DNA of 8,515 bases from CAMAXB01 sp041746615 (GTDB lineage: Bacteria; Verrucomicrobiota; Verrucomicrobiia; Opitutales; Opitutaceae): positions 1 to 8,515 of the forward strand of contig JBGTGS010000122.1 in the NCBI GenBank assembly GCA_041746615.1, written 5' to 3'. The notes under the pieces are model-generated. The model searched no databases. It saw nothing but the letters and a program-made list of their open reading frames with translations, and was not told where the DNA came from. Made by a program: the position numbers and the translations under genes. Positions 6,050 through 8,515 of this stretch are shown in pieces (the stretch's first letter is position 1; the number at the start of each line of letters is the position of its first letter).

Positions 6050-7435
6050 TCAACGACCACCGCGGCCGAGGAGCACCACGGGGATGGTGGCGAGCAGGAT
6101 CTTGCAATCGAGCCAGAGGGACCACTGGTCGATGTAGTCGAGGTCGAGGCGCACCCAGTCCTCGAAGTCGGCGATATCGTTGCGTCCGCTGATCTGCCAG
6201 AGACAGGTCAGGCCGGGCCTCACGCTCAGCCGTCGCCGGTGCGCGTCATCGGAAAAACGCGCGACCTCCTCGATGGGCAGGGGGCGCGGGCCGACGAGGC
6301 TCATCTCACCCTGCAGCACATTCCACAGCTGGGGAAGCTCGTCGAGACTGTGGCGTCTCAGCAGGCGGCCGAAACGGGTGATGCGCGGGTCGGCGCTGAC
6401 CTTGAACACGGGGCCTTTCATCTCGTTGTGGCCGGCAAGTTCGGCCTGGCGCGCGGCGGCATCGGCATGCATCGACCGGAATTTATAGAGGGTGAACGGA
6501 CGGCCGTTGAGTCCCGCCCGCTTCTGGCGGAAAATCACCGGTCCGCGCGACGTGCACTTCAGGACGAGGGGAATCAGAAGAAAAAGCGGGGATAGCAGAA
6601 CGAGCAGGGTGGCGGCCCCGGCGTAGTCGATGCCCCGCTTGATGACCAGATGTCCCGGGGCGGCGGCCTGGGCGCGGTAGTAGAGAACGGGTTCACCGCC
6701 GAGCTGGTCCACCGCCAGCCGGTGGGGTGAGGTGGAGAAGAGTCCCGGACGCACGATGGCCTCGACTCCTTCACGCTCACAGGCGGCTAGCATGGGCGCC
6801 ACTAGGGACGGATCGAGGCCGGTCAGGCTGACCACCACGACGTTGACGGCGTGGGTGTGGAGCTGTTCGACGAGCTCGGAAGCCGGCCGGGTGCGCGGGT
6901 CGAATTCACCGGCATCGGCGATGAGTTCGCGTTCACTGGCAGAAAGGGCGGCCTGAAGGCGGGCATTTTCCGCCGGTGTGCCGATCCAGAGGACCCGGCG
7001 GCGCAACTGGGTCTGGGCTGTCCGGGTGGTTTCCAGCCAGCGTATGAATTCATGGCGGGCGTACACGAAGAGTCCGCCGAAGGCGCCGACGAGAAGGATG
7101 ATGGAGCGCGCGTAGTGAATGCGCAGGAAAAACAGCAGCAAAATGAGACCGACGGTGGTGAAGGCGCTGCTTCGCAGGATCACCAGGAGGATGCTGATGC
7201 GGGAGCTCAGCCGCGGTCGTTCGTAGAAACCCTGGCTGGACAGGATGAGCGGCCCGAGGAGGGCGACCGTGGGGAAGAGCCACAGGTGCCAGGTGAACGC
7301 CTCGATTTCCGGGAGGTCCACCAACAAAGGGGTGGAGGCGCGCAGACCATAGGCCAGGGCCAGCGCGAGGGCAAACAGACTGCCGTCGACCAACTGCAGC
7401 AGCCGCGCGCGGGTTTGCCTGGGATGAGTCAGCAC
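6050..7435 (-). CDS. Polyprenyl-phosphate sugar phosphotransferase (exopolysaccharide initiating transferase)
   Basis: Initiating enzyme of polysaccharide synthesis that moves a sugar 1-phosphate from a nucleotide sugar to undecaprenyl phosphate at the inner membrane. 461 residues, the full length of the WcaJ/GumD/EPS_sugtrans type. Four predicted membrane helices lie at about 14-32, 48-66, 79-104 and 110-126. A soluble Rossmann-like domain (about 146-255, starting RRVLWIGTPAENA) follows, then a hydrophobic segment at 271-293. The C-terminal catalytic domain carries KFRSMHAD (318-325), DELPQLWNVLQGEMSLVGPRP (365-385) and VRPGLTCLWQISGRND (405-420). The sugar specificity cannot be read. The start is GTG at 7433-7435; an upstream stop in the same frame (the stop of the preceding gene, 7469-7471) leaves no longer start, and no Shine-Dalgarno motif is visible. 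It lies 33 bases downstream of the gspB-like gene, probably in the same operon. Confidence 0.93.
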   Translation of the reverse strand: MLTHPRQTRARLLQLVDGSLFALALALAYGLRASTPLLVDLPEIEAFTWHLWLFPTVALLGPLILSSQGFYERPRLSSRISILLVILRSSAFTTVGLILLLFFLRIHYARSIILLVGAFGGLFVYARHEFIRWLETTRTAQTQLRRRVLWIGTPAENARLQAALSASERELIADAGEFDPRTRPASELVEQLHTHAVNVVVVSLTGLDPSLVAPMLAACEREGVEAIVRPGLFSTSPHRLAVDQLGGEPVLYYRAQAAAPGHLVIKRGIDYAGAATLLVLLSPLFLLIPLVLKCTSRGPVIFRQKRAGLNGRPFTLYKFRSMHADAAARQAELAGHNEMKGPVFKVSADPRITRFGRLLRRHSLDELPQLWNVLQGEMSLVGPRPLPIEEVARFSDDAHRRRLSVRPGLTCLWQISGRNDIADFEDWVRLDLDYIDQWSLWLDCKILLATIPVVLLGRGGR

Positions 7436-7468
7436 GACGATGGAGCAGCAGAATCCCCGGCCGGGAGA

Positions 7469-8173
7469 CTAGAAGGTCTTGGTGTAGCTCACGCCGGCCT
7501 CGTCCTCGAATTTGAGACCGGTGGTGTCGATGGCGGTGATGCGGAGGCCGAGATCGCGATCCACGATATCGTTGATGCGGAAAATCCGGTCGTTCATGAA
7601 CACGCGCGGGTCGGTGGCGGAGGCGCGAATGCCATTGACGCGCAATCCATCGAGGAAGGCGTAAACCCTGAGATTAGGTTGGGGCGGCGCGGCGGGAGGT
7701 GCAGGAGCGACCGGTGCGGGGGCGGCAGCGGCCGGTGCGTTCGTTGGAGCCTTGGGCGTAGGGGCGGCAGGCACCGGTGATGAAGGGGCCGGGGATGGAG
7801 TGGGGATGGGCCGGGGTTCCGTGGCGGTGGTCGCGAGGGTAGGTCCGATGGGCAAGTCCACCCGGATCTGGGGAACAGGGGCAATGGTGGCCGGTGCGGA
7901 GACTGCGGGAGTCGACGGGGATTGCTGGGCGACGGGAACCGGATCGCCATCGGACCGCATGAGAAGGAACGTGACGATGACGGAGGCCACGACCAGGATG
8001 GCACCAACGCTTACGGCGAGCACGAGGGTTTGCGCGCCCATGGGCCGGCCGCGCCGGATGATCACCGGGGCCGGTCCGGTGGCGGGAGTTCCCTGGCCGA
8101 CGGGGGTCGAGGAGGGTGGCTCCTGGCTGCGCATCCTCTGCGCTTTCTTGAGAGCTTCGTTGATCAGGCTCAT
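7469..8173 (-). CDS. gspB: GspB-like general secretion pathway assembly protein
   Basis: 234-residue bitopic inner-membrane protein. The N-terminal cytoplasmic MSLINEALKKAQRMR motif is typical of GspB/ExeB-like proteins. One membrane helix lies at about 48-72. A long Pro/Ala/Thr-rich periplasmic linker (about 78-166) follows, then a small C-terminal GspB domain (167-231) with NLRVYAFLDGLRVNGIRA, FMNDRIFRINDIV and a final LKFEDEAGVSY strand. In type II secretion systems GspA and GspB form an ATP-driven complex that helps the secretin assemble across peptidoglycan, and the gene directly upstream encodes the matching ATPase. Start ATG at 8171-8173; no Shine-Dalgarno motif. The linker's low complexity makes homology there uninformative; identification rests on the two ends and the gspA neighbour. 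Confidence 0.8.
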   Translation of the reverse strand: MSLINEALKKAQRMRSQEPPSSTPVGQGTPATGPAPVIIRRGRPMGAQTLVLAVSVGAILVVASVIVTFLLMRSDGDPVPVAQQSPSTPAVSAPATIAPVPQIRVDLPIGPTLATTATEPRPIPTPSPAPSSPVPAAPTPKAPTNAPAAAAPAPVAPAPPAAPPQPNLRVYAFLDGLRVNGIRASATDPRVFMNDRIFRINDIVDRDLGLRITAIDTTGLKFEDEAGVSYTKTF

Positions 8174-8213
8174 GCGGTGGGTTGCTGGGCGGGAGCTAAA
8201 AATGGATGGCTCG

Positions 8214-8232
8214 GACGATGGTGCGGATCGTC
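8214..8232. repeat. Short inverted repeat in the gspA-gspB gap
   Basis: GACGAT (8214-8219) and ATCGTC (8227-8232) pair perfectly around seven bases in the 116-base spacer between the gspA-like stop and the gspB-like start. On the transcribed strand a short run of T follows about 10 bases later, too far for a standard terminator. It may be a weak attenuator or chance. No convincing promoter was seen in this spacer. Confidence 0.25.
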
Positions 8233-8289
8233 AGGGATTGGCGGGCCAGCGTCGAGGGTTTTGCGGAGGTCAACGAAACCGGGTGGGGG

Positions 8290-8515
8290 TCATTCGGTGA
8301 GATTGCGCAGATCGCGGACGGCCCGGCGCATGTCCCAGTAAGTGACCTCGTCGGACTCCCGAATGTAGGCGGAAAGGAGGGATTTGTCGCAAAGATTATT
8401 GATGATCCGGGGAATCCCGCCGCTGGCCCGGTGGAGCAGACGCAGGGCCCAGCGGGTGAAGTGCGGCCGGCCGGCGCCGCCGGCCAGGCTGAGCCGGTGC
8501 TGAACGTAATGCTCG
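8290..8515 (-). CDS. GspA/ExeA-like AAA+ ATPase, C-terminal end only
   Basis: The last 74 residues of a protein whose start lies beyond the right edge. The visible part is the C-terminal helical lid of the ExeA/GspA ATPase family: EHYVQHRLSLAGG, a following HFTRWALRLLHRASGG, then the diagnostic IPRIINNLCDKSLLSAY and a closing RRAVRDL helix. The nucleotide-binding Walker motifs are outside the window. The family powers secretin assembly with GspB, which is encoded next. A related ATPase family linked to XrtA exosortase/exopolysaccharide loci shares this C-terminal pattern, so that assignment remains possible, but the NNLCDKSLLSAY form and the gspB neighbour favour GspA. Confidence 0.85.
   Translation of the reverse strand, partial: EHYVQHRLSLAGGAGRPHFTRWALRLLHRASGGIPRIINNLCDKSLLSAYIRESDEVTYWDMRRAVRDLRNLTE

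Noticed and set aside
5987..6595. Plus-strand open frame starting in the 9-base repeat hairpin
   Set aside because: It begins in repeat sequence and continues antisense to the conserved catalytic domain of the sugar transferase.
6851..7780. Long plus-strand open frame of 309 codons opposite the sugar transferase and gspB-like genes
   Set aside because: It is antisense to two genes with clear family motifs; its Gly/Glu/Asp-rich, low-information product fits an antisense shadow.
7630..7940. Repeat array in the low-complexity GGTGCG/GGGGC-rich stretch
   Set aside because: It is the coding sequence of the Pro/Ala/Thr-rich linker of the GspB-like protein and shows no regular unit length.

Overview
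This is a GC-rich window of what looks like ordinary chromosomal DNA. It carries eight recognisable protein genes, two of them cut by the window edges. The proteins read like those of Verrucomicrobiota, perhaps Opitutaceae. That placement is inference from the general look of the proteins, from the combination of menaquinone genes with a GspA/GspB pair and a polyprenyl sugar phosphotransferase, and from the near absence of Shine-Dalgarno motifs. No marker gene in the window settles it.

Left (1-1352): the N-terminal three quarters of guaB (IMP dehydrogenase) is read leftwards off the window edge. A 244-base divergent spacer follows, holding a nested hairpin and a possible REP-like element.

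Centre-left (1353-4036): menC and menE overlap by 19 bases and are read rightwards. They encode two consecutive steps of classical menaquinone synthesis, o-succinylbenzoate synthase and o-succinylbenzoyl-CoA ligase. Facing them across a 63-base gap with a terminator-like hairpin is a hotdog thioesterase that closely resembles cyanobacterial DHNA-CoA thioesterases. It would supply the CoA-releasing step after MenB, so three menaquinone enzymes lie together on two strands. The other men genes are not in the window.

Centre (4037-5931): a divergent spacer contains a perfect 11-base inverted repeat. It is followed by polX, a bacterial family X DNA polymerase with a C-terminal PHP domain and intact catalytic residues in both domains.

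Right (5932-8515): a 91-base block built of 9-base repeats on opposite strands forms a very long hairpin between two convergent genes. Beyond it, three genes are read leftwards: the end of a GspA/ExeA-like ATPase, a GspB-like membrane protein, and a polyprenyl-phosphate sugar phosphotransferase. These look like the downstream end of an envelope or exopolysaccharide/secretion locus that continues past the right edge.

No RNA gene, CRISPR array, insertion sequence or phage gene was seen. I found no clearly new multi-gene system. The most unusual signals are the two inverted-repeat structures, the atypical residues in the IMP dehydrogenase, and the linkage of gspAB with a sugar transferase.
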